DNA of 64,000 nt from Phycisphaerae bacterium (GCA_019636475.1 JAHBXN010000005.1:1-64000); one strand, 5' to 3'. Positions 25,813-34,360 are shown, counted from the first letter of the stretch. Numbers and translations are program-made. Notes: generated from the sequence alone by a model not told the origin.

Positions 25813-26889
25813 ATGGATGCTCAGGACAAGATCGAGAAACGAATTGCTTCGCTTATTGCTCTCCATTTCGACCCACAGGACGGCACACCTTACTGGATCG
25901 AGCGATCGAAACAGCTTTCGTTTGATCCTCGCGATGCCATTCATCAATTGAACGATCTGCACCGCCTGGGCTTTATGGATCAGAATGCGCTGCGCTCCCG
26001 CCCCCTTGCTGATTTTGTTCCGCGATCAATCTGGGAACGTCGAAATGACCTGATCATCGCCCAAACCGGCGGCACGCTCGGTGAACCCGTGTGGACGGCC
26101 TATACACCCGAGGAATACGAATCGGCGTTCGTCGCGCCATTCGTGGCAGCAGCGGACCACGTCTGCTTCCCACGCGGCGGAACATGGTTGTACGTCGGGC
26201 CATCGGGCCCGCACATCATCGGCCGTGCGGCGCGGTCCATCGCGCTGGCAACCGGTGCGCGGGAACCGTTCACCGTCGACTTCGACTCGCGATGGGCGAG
26301 GAAACTGCCGTCCGGGTCATTTGCCGCTGACCGTTACCTGATCCATGTCGTTGAGCAGGCACTCGCCATCGTCCGCACACAGCCCATCACGCATCTGTTC
26401 ACCACGCCGCCGGTGCTGGCGGCGCTCGGCGATCAAATGTCTCAGTCCGAACGGACGCGAATCATCGGCATTCACTACGGCGGGCTGTCGCTGACGCCGG
26501 GACAGCTTCAACGCCTTCAGGAGCAGGTCTTCCCCGATGCCGTTCATTTGTCGGGCTACGGCAATACGCTTTTCGGCTGTTGCCTTGAACTGAACGTCCA
26601 TCGCGGCCGCGATCTTCGGTACTTTCCCTGGGGCGAACGAATCGTGTTCGGCACATGTCCAGACGAGAACGACGCAGCTTCAATCGACTATGCCATGCAC
26701 GATGTTCGGGGGCGCTGCATCTTCACACGACTGGCCGAGACCGTGCTGCTCGTCAACATGCTCGAACGTGACGAGGTTGCGATCACGCCGCCACCCGATG
26801 ACGCGCCGGCTGGGTTCACGCTATCCGGAGTCATTGCTCCGACGCCGCGTCAGCAAGTGACTGCTGCGACCGCAGCGTCGCTCTACTGA
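25813..26889 (+). CDS. PaaK/LuxE-like adenylate-forming ligase
   Basis: This 358-residue protein resembles phenylacetate-CoA ligase and LuxE-type adenylating enzymes: the P-loop-like IIAQTGGTLGEPVW, VGPSGPHIIGRAA, GIHYGGLSLTPGQLQRLQEQVF, and the adenine-site HLSGYGNTLFG. At 358 residues it is shorter than PaaK (about 430) and lacks a recognisable full C-terminal lid, like LuxE-type forms. It would activate a carboxylic acid with ATP for loading on CoA or a protein. With the upstream SDR-SCP2 reductase and hydrolase it could form an acid-reduction route similar in logic to LuxE-LuxC-LuxD. That pathway is inference. Confidence 0.78.
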   Translation: MDAQDKIEKRIASLIALHFDPQDGTPYWIERSKQLSFDPRDAIHQLNDLHRLGFMDQNALRSRPLADFVPRSIWERRNDLIIAQTGGTLGEPVWTAYTPEEYESAFVAPFVAAADHVCFPRGGTWLYVGPSGPHIIGRAARSIALATGAREPFTVDFDSRWARKLPSGSFAADRYLIHVVEQALAIVRTQPITHLFTTPPVLAALGDQMSQSERTRIIGIHYGGLSLTPGQLQRLQEQVFPDAVHLSGYGNTLFGCCLELNVHRGRDLRYFPWGERIVFGTCPDENDAASIDYAMHDVRGRCIFTRLAETVLLVNMLERDEVAITPPPDDAPAGFTLSGVIAPTPRQQVTAATAASLY

Positions 26890-27274
26890 ACGCCGGCAGA
26901 CCAGATCAGATCGTGGCAGACTTCTGTCTGACTCAAGCAGCGGATCCGGCGATTGGAGAAACCCGAAGCGCCGCGGTGACGTTTCATCGTGCCGACGGGA
27001 GGTTGGTCGGTGCTGACTCGGCGCGGCCGTGCTCAGCGTCCGCGGACCGGATGGCGACGACCGCCTCAGCGATCCGATTATCATTGAGAGCGACGGATTT
27101 GCAGCGCGCGGGACAAAATTGTTACTATCTCCCTATACGACTGGCGGGATTTCGATTCCCGCCACGCCCCGTGGGCGCAACAATTCCGGCACTGCCGGGA
27201 GATCGACAATCGCAGGGTCGCCAAGCCCGGTGGGATTTGCTTCGGCGTGAAACAAAACAAAAGCATAGGGAATC
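26890..27274 (+). other. Intergenic region containing a tRNA-like fragment
   Basis: 385 bases without a supported gene. Its main feature is the hairpin and tRNA-Leu 3'-end copy at 27142-27169. AGGGAATC before 27275 is the likely ribosome-binding site of the metallopeptidase. A 130-residue frame through it (26913-27305) has no ribosome-binding site and overlaps the next gene. Confidence 0.6.
27142..27169 (+). repeat. Copy of the tRNA-Leu 3' end (candidate attachment-site remnant)
   Basis: TTCGATTCCCGCCACGCCC at 27151-27169 is identical to 13712-13730, the T-loop to acceptor end of tRNA-Leu(UAA), and on the same strand. Immediately before it the sequence makes an 8-base stem TGGCGGGA/TCCCGCCA around a 7-base loop. 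No matching acceptor 5' arm, D arm or anticodon arm is present, so it is not a tRNA gene. A direct copy of a tRNA 3' end downstream of the intact gene is the usual mark of site-specific insertion. Confidence 0.5.
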
Positions 27275-29404
27275 ATGGATCGAAACGCTCGCACAATTCG
27301 CTTGAGTTCGCTGATCTCACTGGCCACGGCCGTAAACTTCTTCGGCCCGTCTCAACTTCGCGCTGAGACAACGCAGACTCCCGTTTCTCTCGGATCCGCC
27401 GCTCAAGGCGTCGGCACAGTCGTGGACATTGAGCAACCCCGGCAACTCGACGCAGATTCGATCGAGGTCACTCTGCCAATTCCGAACGCGGAGAAGCCGA
27501 TCGTCCTTCATCGCTATTCAATGCGTGCCGCGGGGTTCAAGGTCATCAAGTATCTTGATGCGACGACATCCGTCGACTTCGACGTTTCGCCACCGTGCAC
27601 GTTCAGGGGTGAAATTCCGACTCTGCCCGGGAGCGATGTCGGACTGAGCCTCACGCCCGACGGCATCAATGGCATGATCTTCGACGGCGCGGGCGGCACG
27701 TGGTTTATCGAACCGGAGGCGATCCCGGCAGAGCGCTTAACAATCTCGCACGGCGAATGGCGCCGCGCGCACCGCGTGTATCGAGCGATCGATGTGCCGG
27801 CGGTTCCAAACGTTCGATGCGGCGTCTCCCCGGACCTGGACGCGCGATTTTCGCCCGTGCCCAGCATGGCGTCCGGCGAATCGGCCGGAGGTGGATCGCC
27901 TCGCGGCGGCGCGACATTGAGCGTGTGTGAGATCGCTCTCGACTCGGACTATCTTTTCTTCCAGCGCGCGGGCGGGACGTCGACAGCGGTCGTTGTCGAT
28001 GTCGAAGGGCTGATGCTCGCCATACAGATGATCTATGAACGAGACACCAGCATCGCCTATTCGATCACGTCGATCGTGGTTCGCACGACGCCGCCGGCCG
28101 ACCCTTATAGCAGCACCGATTCGTACACGCTGCTTTGCCAGTTCCGCAACCAATGGAACAATGTCCTCGGAGCGATTCCGCGCGATATCACCCATCTCCT
28201 CACCGGTCGGCAGCTCGACGGCAGCATCGTCGGCCTTGCGTGGCTTGGCGTCGTGTGCAACAGCGCGGGGAGTTCAGGCATCCAGGGTTGCACCAATTTT
28301 GAAAATCTGGGTTATGGTCTGTCGGAGTCGCTTTTCACCACCAATTATGCCAACCGAATCAATCTGACAGCTCACGAGCTGGGGCACAACTGGAACGCCT
28401 GCCACTGCGATCAGGGCGGTTGCACCGGCGGCGGAGCCGATGCGGATTGCGGCATCATGTGGTCTTTCATTACGGGCTCGACCACGTTTGGCAGCCGATC
28501 GATCAATGCAATTGTCGATCATCGGAATTCCCGAACATGCCTCGATGTGAGCCCCGTTCCAGAGGACGATGTTTACGAGGAGAACGACAGCCTAGCGCAG
28601 TCGGTACCGCTGCCGTTTGGCACGACCAATCTCGTGATGGCGGACGCCGCCGATTACTTTTCGTTCACATTCTGCGAAACCGGTTCGATTACGGTCTCCG
28701 CCAGTTACGATTCGCCGCTCAACCTCCGTCTGACGGTCCTCACAAGCGGCGGCATCACCCTGTCGACCGTCACCGGGGCGAACGGATTCGCGACCGTCAC
28801 GCGCAACCTCGCGCCCGGCGGCTACCGAATTCTCATCCAACGGACCACAGGCCATTACGGGCCGTATGTAATGACGGTGACCGGTCCGGCCGACTGCAAC
28901 AGCAACTCCCGGCAGGATCGGTGCGATATCCTGAATGCGACGAGCGCAGACTGCAACGCCAACAATATCCCCGATGAGTGCGAAGCGGACTGCAACGAGA
29001 ACGGCATCCCGGATGATTGCGACATCGCCTCCGCCACGGTCGCCGATTGCAACAACAACGGTATCCCCGATTCATGCGATCTCGCCGCTGCAACCAGTGT
29101 CGATTGCAACGAGAATGTCATCCCCGATGAGTGCGAAGCGGACTGCAACGAGAACGGCATCCCGGATGATTGCGACATCGCCTCCGCCACGGTCGCCGAT
29201 TGCAACAACAACGGCGTTCCCGATGTCTGCGAGAGAGGTGACTTTGACTCGTCCGGAGCCGTTGACCTGGCGGACCTCGCTGATTTTGTCGGGGCGCTTC
29301 TCGATCCACTCGCGCCCTGCTCGCCACTTGGCGATCTTAATGGCGATGGCCTGGTCGACAGCATGGACATCCAGCCATTCGTGGATGCACTTCTACTCTC
29401 GTAG
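27275..29404 (+). CDS. Secreted reprolysin-like zinc metallopeptidase with Ca-binding repeats
   Basis: The 709-residue protein has a signal peptide (to about residue 30), a propeptide-like region, and a metzincin catalytic domain with HELGHNWNACH (His367, His371, His377; Glu368 catalytic), as in ADAM/reprolysin-type M12 peptidases. GIMWS downstream may be the Met-turn. It is followed by a beta-sandwich (DDVYEENDSLAQSVPLPFG to YVMTVTGPADC, like a pre-peptidase C-terminal domain), then Asn/Asp-rich repeats DCNxNxIPDxC that resemble thrombospondin-3 Ca-binding repeats, and a dockerin-like end (GDFDSSGAVDLADLADFVGA, GDLNGDGLVDSMDIQPFVDA). Two 95-base segments of the repeat region are identical. 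It is probably an extracellular protease. Confidence 0.88.
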   Translation: MDRNARTIRLSSLISLATAVNFFGPSQLRAETTQTPVSLGSAAQGVGTVVDIEQPRQLDADSIEVTLPIPNAEKPIVLHRYSMRAAGFKVIKYLDATTSVDFDVSPPCTFRGEIPTLPGSDVGLSLTPDGINGMIFDGAGGTWFIEPEAIPAERLTISHGEWRRAHRVYRAIDVPAVPNVRCGVSPDLDARFSPVPSMASGESAGGGSPRGGATLSVCEIALDSDYLFFQRAGGTSTAVVVDVEGLMLAIQMIYERDTSIAYSITSIVVRTTPPADPYSSTDSYTLLCQFRNQWNNVLGAIPRDITHLLTGRQLDGSIVGLAWLGVVCNSAGSSGIQGCTNFENLGYGLSESLFTTNYANRINLTAHELGHNWNACHCDQGGCTGGGADADCGIMWSFITGSTTFGSRSINAIVDHRNSRTCLDVSPVPEDDVYEENDSLAQSVPLPFGTTNLVMADAADYFSFTFCETGSITVSASYDSPLNLRLTVLTSGGITLSTVTGANGFATVTRNLAPGGYRILIQRTTGHYGPYVMTVTGPADCNSNSRQDRCDILNATSADCNANNIPDECEADCNENGIPDDCDIASATVADCNNNGIPDSCDLAAATSVDCNENVIPDECEADCNENGIPDDCDIASATVADCNNNGVPDVCERGDFDSSGAVDLADLADFVGALLDPLAPCSPLGDLNGDGLVDSMDIQPFVDALLLS
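28967..29061 (+). repeat. 95-base direct repeat, copy 1
   Basis: Bases 28967-29061 and 29120-29214 read identically by inspection (starting ATCCCCGATGAGTGCGAAGC, ending AACAACAACGG), offset 153 bases or 51 codons. They encode the DCNENGIPDDC-type Ca-binding repeats of the metallopeptidase. Identity including synonymous positions points to a recent in-frame duplication or gene conversion. Confidence 0.9.
29120..29214 (+). repeat. 95-base direct repeat, copy 2
   Basis: Second copy of the segment at 28967-29061, inside the same coding region and in the same frame. Confidence 0.9.
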
Positions 29405-29473
29405 ATCGGTTTGATCATGAGGAACGACTCAACAGAATAACGAGCCGTATTGATCGCATTAGAGGAACATGCC

Positions 29474-30187
29474 ATGGCAAAGATTTCCCGGAAGCTTCCC
29501 CCAACACCCGCGAAACGGTCGACGAGCAAACGCGCGGCGAGCGGCAAGACGACGCCCGCCGGGAGCCGAACGGCTGACGTTGACGCGTATATTCAGCGCG
29601 CGCAGCCATTTGCCAAACTCATCCTGACCAGGATTCGCGCGGCTTTTTTGAAGGCGTCTCCCGAAATAATGGAAACGATCAAATGGGGTGTGCCGCATTT
29701 TGTGTACAACGGCAACCTTGGCGGCATGGCGGCTTTCAAGAACCATGTCAGCTTTGGCTTTTGGAAATCGAAGCTCATGGATGATCCAGCCAACCTATTT
29801 CGGGGCGAACCGCGTGGATCGATGTGCGTCTCCCGGTTTGCCTGCGCAGAAGAACTGCCCGCCGAGAAAGTTCTGATCGCCTATGTCAAGGCAGCCATGG
29901 CGTTGAACGAGCCGGAAGCCGTCGCGAAGCAGGCGGCTGCGCGCGCTCGCGGGAAAAAAAATCCTCCGAAGCCGGTCGTGGTGCCGCCGGATCTGCACAA
30001 GCTTCTCATGCAACCGCGGAACGTGAAGGCCCGCGAGACCTTCGAGGCATTACCACCCAGCCACAAACGCGAGTACATCGAATGGGTGAACGAAGCCAAG
30101 CGCGACGAGACGCGGCAGAAGCGACTTGCAACGACGCTGGAATACTTGAACCAGGGAAGGTCGAAGAACTGGAAGTACAAGCACTAA
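29474..30187 (+). CDS. DUF1801 / YdeI (OmdA)-like protein
   Basis: The 237-residue protein starts at ATG 29474 (GAGG nine bases upstream). After a basic Lys/Arg/Ser-rich tail of about 35 residues it has a DUF1801 domain (YIQRAQPFAKLILTRIRAAFLKASPEIMETIKWGVPHFVYNG), then a C-terminal OmdA/YdeI module (PPDLHKLLMQPRNVKARETFEALPPSHKREYIEWVNEAKRDETRQKRL). YdeI-type proteins have been linked to stress and antimicrobial tolerance, but the biochemical role is unclear. It is convergent with the RND transporter gene, the stop codons overlapping by four bases. Confidence 0.88.
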   Translation: MAKISRKLPPTPAKRSTSKRAASGKTTPAGSRTADVDAYIQRAQPFAKLILTRIRAAFLKASPEIMETIKWGVPHFVYNGNLGGMAAFKNHVSFGFWKSKLMDDPANLFRGEPRGSMCVSRFACAEELPAEKVLIAYVKAAMALNEPEAVAKQAAARARGKKNPPKPVVVPPDLHKLLMQPRNVKARETFEALPPSHKREYIEWVNEAKRDETRQKRLATTLEYLNQGRSKNWKYKH

Positions 30188-32973
30188 ACGCCCGTCAATC
30201 CGTCCACTTGTTGCCTCAGCGGCCGCCACTTCAGCAGCACCGGCAGCAACAACAGCGAAACGAACAGGCAACTCAACAATCCGACCGCGAGCAAAAGCCC
30301 GAGGCGCGCGTTGGCGGGCACCTGCGACAGCGTCAGGACCAGCATCCCGGCGGAGAGGGCCAGCGCATTGACCGTTACCGGGAAACCCGTGTCAACCAGC
30401 GCCTGGCGGACTGCAATCTCCGGCGATGAGGCGATCGCGCGGAACCTGTCGAGAACATGAATTGCGAAATCGACGCCAGCGCCCAGGATCATCGCCGCGA
30501 ACATGGATGTGGCGACTCCCAACGGAATCCCCATCCAGCCCATTGTCGCAAAGACGATCGGGAGGGACAGCGCACACGGCAGAACGCAATAAAGTCCGTA
30601 CTGCCACGAGCGCCCCATGATGCAGGTCACCAGGAAAATTCCGACAAGCGAGAATACAAGTGACTTGACCTGCGTCGAAACAATACCGTCGATCAGCGCC
30701 TGACTGACAGCCACATCACCGGCGAACTCCAGGGAGATACCCTCCGGCGCGAGTTTCTCGCGTTCGAATGATCGAATCTGCCTCATCAACCGAGCCGTAT
30801 CCACGAAGTTTGCGTCGCGGAGGTAGATGGTCGAGAGCGCGCGTGCATAACTCGAATCGACCAGTTGCCGACGGCGCTGCGGACCGCGAATAAAGGCGTA
30901 TTTGCTCCAGAGAGATTCAATTTCGTCGACGCTTTGTGGAATCCTTCGTGAGTCGGGCTCGTCGGGTCGGATCATGTAGCGTGATGTTTCGATGTAGTCC
31001 GCCGCATCGAGCACGCCGCCGACAGCGTAGCGTGTCTTCCCCCTCATGAACTCACCCAGAGACCTGACCGCAGCCATGACACTCGGCGAGGTCATCGGGC
31101 GGCCGGCGACTTCGATCCGCACCGGCCGCGACTGGTTCCGATCGACCACATAGATCGGAAGACCATCGCTCCGCGGCGTTCGAAAGCATTTCTGCGAGCC
31201 GTGGGTTTCGATGGATTCAATCGACGATCGCCAGCTCTGACCTGATCCATCGTTCGGTCGCGAAGTCGAGGCCTCGCCGTGATCCTCCATCGACGAAAGC
31301 CAGATTCGATCCCCGATGAACTGTTCAGGCGGCCGCAGCAAGTGCGCGGGGAGTGGATAACAATGGTCCTTGAAGGTGTCTGATTCGGCAGTGTATGCGA
31401 ACGTCCGCTTCGAGGCATCGACGCAGACCTGCAGTACATGCGTCCCGAAGAACTGCTCGTTGAACGCGGCTGTCGCGTGGCGAAATTCGCTGTGAGGATC
31501 GAATCCGTCGATCCAGCTATCCTGCACAACAACTTTCCTAATGCCGAAGATCGATCCGAACAGCAGCAATCCGAAGGCCGGCACAATCAGCGCCCGGCGC
31601 CGCATCAACAACTCAGCCAGCCGTGCGAAGGGACCGCCAGGCGCTTTGACGGTGTGATCACCTGAAGCGGCCGATTCCGCACTCAGGACATCGCCCGACG
31701 AAATCCGGACCACTCGCCGCGGATTGATGATGGTCAGTATGGCCGGCATCACCGTCAGCGACCACACCATGCAGAAGACAACGCCGAAAGCCGTGACCAC
31801 GCCGAACATTCGAACCGGTTCGATCGGCGCCCAGATAAACGATGCAAATCCCACTGCGGTTGTCAGCGATGTGCGCATGATCGGGCCTGCCATCTCCCGC
31901 ATTGTGGCGCGCACCGCCGCGCGATGGCTCTCCGTCTGGTCGATCGCCCCGCCGGCCGCATGAACATGGCGGCGATAACAACTGAGCAGGTGAATCTCAT
32001 CACACACGCCGGCGGCGGTGAGGATGATCGGCACCACGGCAATCGTTAGGTAAATGGGAATGCCGACAAGCCCCATCAGCCCGAACACGAAGAACAGGCA
32101 TGCGCCGACCTCCAGCATCGGTATGACGGCTGAGAGCGTCCGCCGAAACCCGGCGGCAAAGACCAGGATCATCAAGAGAATCGCGACCGGCAGAAGGCCA
32201 ATCCGGCGGGAGATGAACCGTCGCACGGCAAACAGGCGTGCGACGAAGTCAGAATCACTGTCGGAGATTCCATCTGATTCCGTTTCACCGAATGTGCTCG
32301 CGCCGAGCAGCTTCGGAGGAATGCCGAGATCCTCGATAATGTGAAGTCCCAGCAGCGCTTCCGCGACTGGCGCGCCGATTACCTGAATTCGATCATTCGC
32401 CGGAACCCGCAGTCGTTGTATCGCCTTATGCACATCCGTGAAGAAACGTACACGATCGCATTTTGCAGGCGTGCCGACATAGACGGCCGTGGACTTCTCG
32501 TCGAAGGAAACGATCGAGCCCGTGTACAGTCGAATCTTGCGCACATCATCCCGGAGTCTGGCGATATCGGAACCACTCTCGGGCAAAGGATCCAGTAGTG
32601 TCGCAAACTTCAGCGAGTTCGGCAGATGCCGGAAACCGACTTCGGTCGCGAGGCTCGTGACCGTTGCGGGCGTCACTCCGTTTACGCTCGACACGGCCAG
32701 GGTCACATCGCGTACAAATTGGAGCGTGTCCTGATTGAATATGCCGTCTGGGTGGGTGCTGGAGACGAGCACGACCAACGGGTCAAGAATGCCGAACTCC
32801 GCCCGAATCTGCTCGTCGATCCGGAATTCCGGCGCTCCGTGCGGTACCAGGGCATGACCGTCGGTGTGTAGCCGGAGCCTTGGCAATCCGGGCATCGCGG
32901 ACAAAGTGACAACTGTCGCTATGAGCAAGACCAGGTACGGTCGTCGGATTGAAAAATTGATGATTCTGTTCAC
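30184..32973 (-). CDS. RND-superfamily (MMPL/HAE3-type) exporter
   Basis: The 929-residue protein (GTG 32973; the open frame to 33468 has an Arg-rich, non-membrane head that is rejected) has the twofold RND layout: helix 1 (IRRPYLVLLIATVVTLSAMP), a large extracytoplasmic loop, five helices including the sterol-sensing-like block LLMILVFAAGFRRTLSAVIPMLEVGACLFFVFGL, then a repeat after RRRALIVPAFGLLLFGSIF with a second loop and helices ending LGLLLAVGLLSCLFVSLLLLPVLLKW. GVDFAIHVLDRFRA and CDEIHLLSCYRRH are the paired helix-4/5 motifs of MMPL proteins. It likely exports a lipid or hydrophobic small molecule using proton flow. It is divergent from the enediyne-type cassette and may serve it. Confidence 0.87.
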   Translation of the reverse strand: MNRIINFSIRRPYLVLLIATVVTLSAMPGLPRLRLHTDGHALVPHGAPEFRIDEQIRAEFGILDPLVVLVSSTHPDGIFNQDTLQFVRDVTLAVSSVNGVTPATVTSLATEVGFRHLPNSLKFATLLDPLPESGSDIARLRDDVRKIRLYTGSIVSFDEKSTAVYVGTPAKCDRVRFFTDVHKAIQRLRVPANDRIQVIGAPVAEALLGLHIIEDLGIPPKLLGASTFGETESDGISDSDSDFVARLFAVRRFISRRIGLLPVAILLMILVFAAGFRRTLSAVIPMLEVGACLFFVFGLMGLVGIPIYLTIAVVPIILTAAGVCDEIHLLSCYRRHVHAAGGAIDQTESHRAAVRATMREMAGPIMRTSLTTAVGFASFIWAPIEPVRMFGVVTAFGVVFCMVWSLTVMPAILTIINPRRVVRISSGDVLSAESAASGDHTVKAPGGPFARLAELLMRRRALIVPAFGLLLFGSIFGIRKVVVQDSWIDGFDPHSEFRHATAAFNEQFFGTHVLQVCVDASKRTFAYTAESDTFKDHCYPLPAHLLRPPEQFIGDRIWLSSMEDHGEASTSRPNDGSGQSWRSSIESIETHGSQKCFRTPRSDGLPIYVVDRNQSRPVRIEVAGRPMTSPSVMAAVRSLGEFMRGKTRYAVGGVLDAADYIETSRYMIRPDEPDSRRIPQSVDEIESLWSKYAFIRGPQRRRQLVDSSYARALSTIYLRDANFVDTARLMRQIRSFEREKLAPEGISLEFAGDVAVSQALIDGIVSTQVKSLVFSLVGIFLVTCIMGRSWQYGLYCVLPCALSLPIVFATMGWMGIPLGVATSMFAAMILGAGVDFAIHVLDRFRAIASSPEIAVRQALVDTGFPVTVNALALSAGMLVLTLSQVPANARLGLLLAVGLLSCLFVSLLLLPVLLKWRPLRQQVDGLTGV

Positions 32974-33079
32974 TCGAAGGCCGAACCTGTCCCGGTCTCG
33001 ATAGCGTCTTTCGCTCCACCGCAAGCGGATCGGGCAATCCCTCGCGTCGAACAACCAGCCGATCCTACCACGCGCACCC

Positions 33080-33130
33080 CGATCGTTCGACTGGAATCTC
33101 GGACGTTGACATCTACCTAACGATCGTTCG
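33080..33130. promoter_or_regulatory. Direct repeats CGATCGTTCG, candidate operator
   Basis: CGATCGTTCG occurs at 33080-33089 and 33121-33130, 41 bases apart start to start, or close to four helical turns. The second copy is part of the palindrome AACGATCGTT (33119-33128). Position in a divergent control region makes a regulator site plausible; the motif is GC-rich and short, so chance cannot be excluded. Confidence 0.35.
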
Positions 33131-33219
33131 GAAGCCTGATTGCTCTTGTCGTGGTAACCGCTTGTCCCTCGGCGAATCAGATCGGCCGATGGACAGGGCG
33201 AGACGATTTCAACGTCAGC

Positions 33220-33248
33220 TTGGTACGACATGCAGCGATGGGTATAAT
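33220..33248 (+). promoter_or_regulatory. Promoter of the enediyne-type cassette
   Basis: TTGGTA (33220-33225) and TATAAT (33243-33248) are 17 bases apart, a good sigma70-type promoter reading into the first cassette gene at 33359 with a leader of about 100 bases. No other strong promoter is seen up to 43726, consistent with one transcript for all five genes. Confidence 0.6.
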
Positions 33249-33358
33249 TGACCTGTTCTGGACCTGCGCCACTCTGGCGCCGTGGCAAACGGGTGGGAAA
33301 CATAATTCTTGCCGGACGGCAGTAGCCTCGAACCTCAGGTTCGCCGTCTTCTTCATGG

Positions 33359-34327
33359 ATGGCAACCATGGGTAGCATGATGGGAACACTCCGAACGAGA
33401 TTGTTCGGAATCTCGCGACGCGAAACAACGTTCGCGCGACGCGGATTTCCCCCCTGCCCCGATGACAATCGCCGACACCTGGAGCGGATTGGACAGGCCT
33501 TCGTCGAAGGATATCAAGCGGCACTGACGTGGGATGTGACCCCCGCTCTGATCGAAACGCTAAACGACATGCCGACAGAGTTTGTCGGCTTTGGGTTCGA
33601 GGGTGCGGCGATGGCGTTCGCGCTGCTCGATCGAGTCACTCCCTGGCGGCGGGATCGCATAGCGAACTTTCTGGAAGGTCCGGGAGAGCGACATACCTAC
33701 ATGATTCATGTCGGGGTCGGTTTCGCCCTCGCCCGACTTCGACGCCGTGTCGAGTCGACAATGTCGAACCTCGATCCACTGCTCCGCTGGCTGGTTGTGG
33801 ACGGCTACGGGTTCCATGAGGGATTCTTCCGCTGGCGCGAGACATTCGAGGCGCGAACCGTGCCGGGCCGCATCGCCGGCTACGCTCGACGGGTATTCGA
33901 TCAGGGTCTCGGGCGTGCGCTTTGGTTTTGTGGCGGCGCACAGGCCGATCGGATCGGAATGATGATCGCCGCATTTCCGCAGTCGCGCCGGCCCGATTTG
34001 TGGAGCGGAATCGGCCTTGCCAGCGCATACGCCGGGGGTGTCGGACGAACGACATTGGAACAGCTTCGGGGGATGGCTGCGAGTGATAATTCAGTCGCAG
34101 AGTTGAAGCAGGGCGCCGCATTTGCGGCCAAGGCGCGCGAGCGAGCGGGGATTATGTTGCAACATACCGAGATGGCCTGTGAGGTGTATTGCGACCATTC
34201 CGCCACACATGCCGCACGCTTGACGGACGAGGCGCTGGCCGGTTTGGATACGTCGCAGGAACAACAGGGTGCAACGGCAACCACGCCAACGTATGAAGTC
34301 TGGAGACGCCGCATTCAAGCCGTGTGA
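33359..34327 (+). CDS. DUF1702 family protein, UnbL/E3 of the enediyne core cassette
   Basis: The 322-residue protein matches the DUF1702 family that is tied to enediyne clusters (UnbL, SgcE3-like): GTLRTRLFGISRRETTFARRGF, RIGQAFVEGYQAAL, EFVGFGFEGAAMAFALLD, VDGYGFHEGFFRW, and GLGRALWFCGGAQADRI. Length is as in known members. No catalytic motif or membrane helix is visible and its biochemical role is not established; genetics in actinomycetes places these proteins in making the enediyne core. Alternative starts exist at Met4, Met7 and Met8, and no clear ribosome-binding site decides between them. It is the first gene of the cassette; the UnbV gene starts 33 bases after. Confidence 0.88.
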   Translation: MATMGSMMGTLRTRLFGISRRETTFARRGFPPCPDDNRRHLERIGQAFVEGYQAALTWDVTPALIETLNDMPTEFVGFGFEGAAMAFALLDRVTPWRRDRIANFLEGPGERHTYMIHVGVGFALARLRRRVESTMSNLDPLLRWLVVDGYGFHEGFFRWRETFEARTVPGRIAGYARRVFDQGLGRALWFCGGAQADRIGMMIAAFPQSRRPDLWSGIGLASAYAGGVGRTTLEQLRGMAASDNSVAELKQGAAFAAKARERAGIMLQHTEMACEVYCDHSATHAARLTDEALAGLDTSQEQQGATATTPTYEVWRRRIQAV

Positions 34328-34360
34328 CAGTCAACATGGGCGGCTGTCGGGGATAGGGAC

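Larger units (their letters stand above)
32974..33358. other. Divergent control region between the RND exporter and the enediyne-type cassette
   Basis: 385 bases between divergent starts. It contains two identical 10-mers CGATCGTTCG (33080-33089 and 33121-33130), a TTGACA at 33106-33111 between them without a well-placed -10, and a good forward promoter at 33220-33248. No gene is supported here. Confidence 0.6.

Noticed and set aside
27142-27169. A second tRNA gene
   Set aside because: Only the T-arm and acceptor 3' half are present; no D arm, anticodon arm or 5' acceptor strand can be drawn upstream.
28900-29230. Short repeats resembling a CRISPR array
   Set aside because: The repeats are in-frame, encode Ca-binding motifs of the metallopeptidase, and the spacers are themselves similar; there are no cas genes.
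32974-33468. N-terminal extension of the RND transporter frame, overlapping UnbL
   Set aside because: The extra 165 residues are Arg-rich with no membrane character and would overlap the divergent UnbL start and the cassette promoter.
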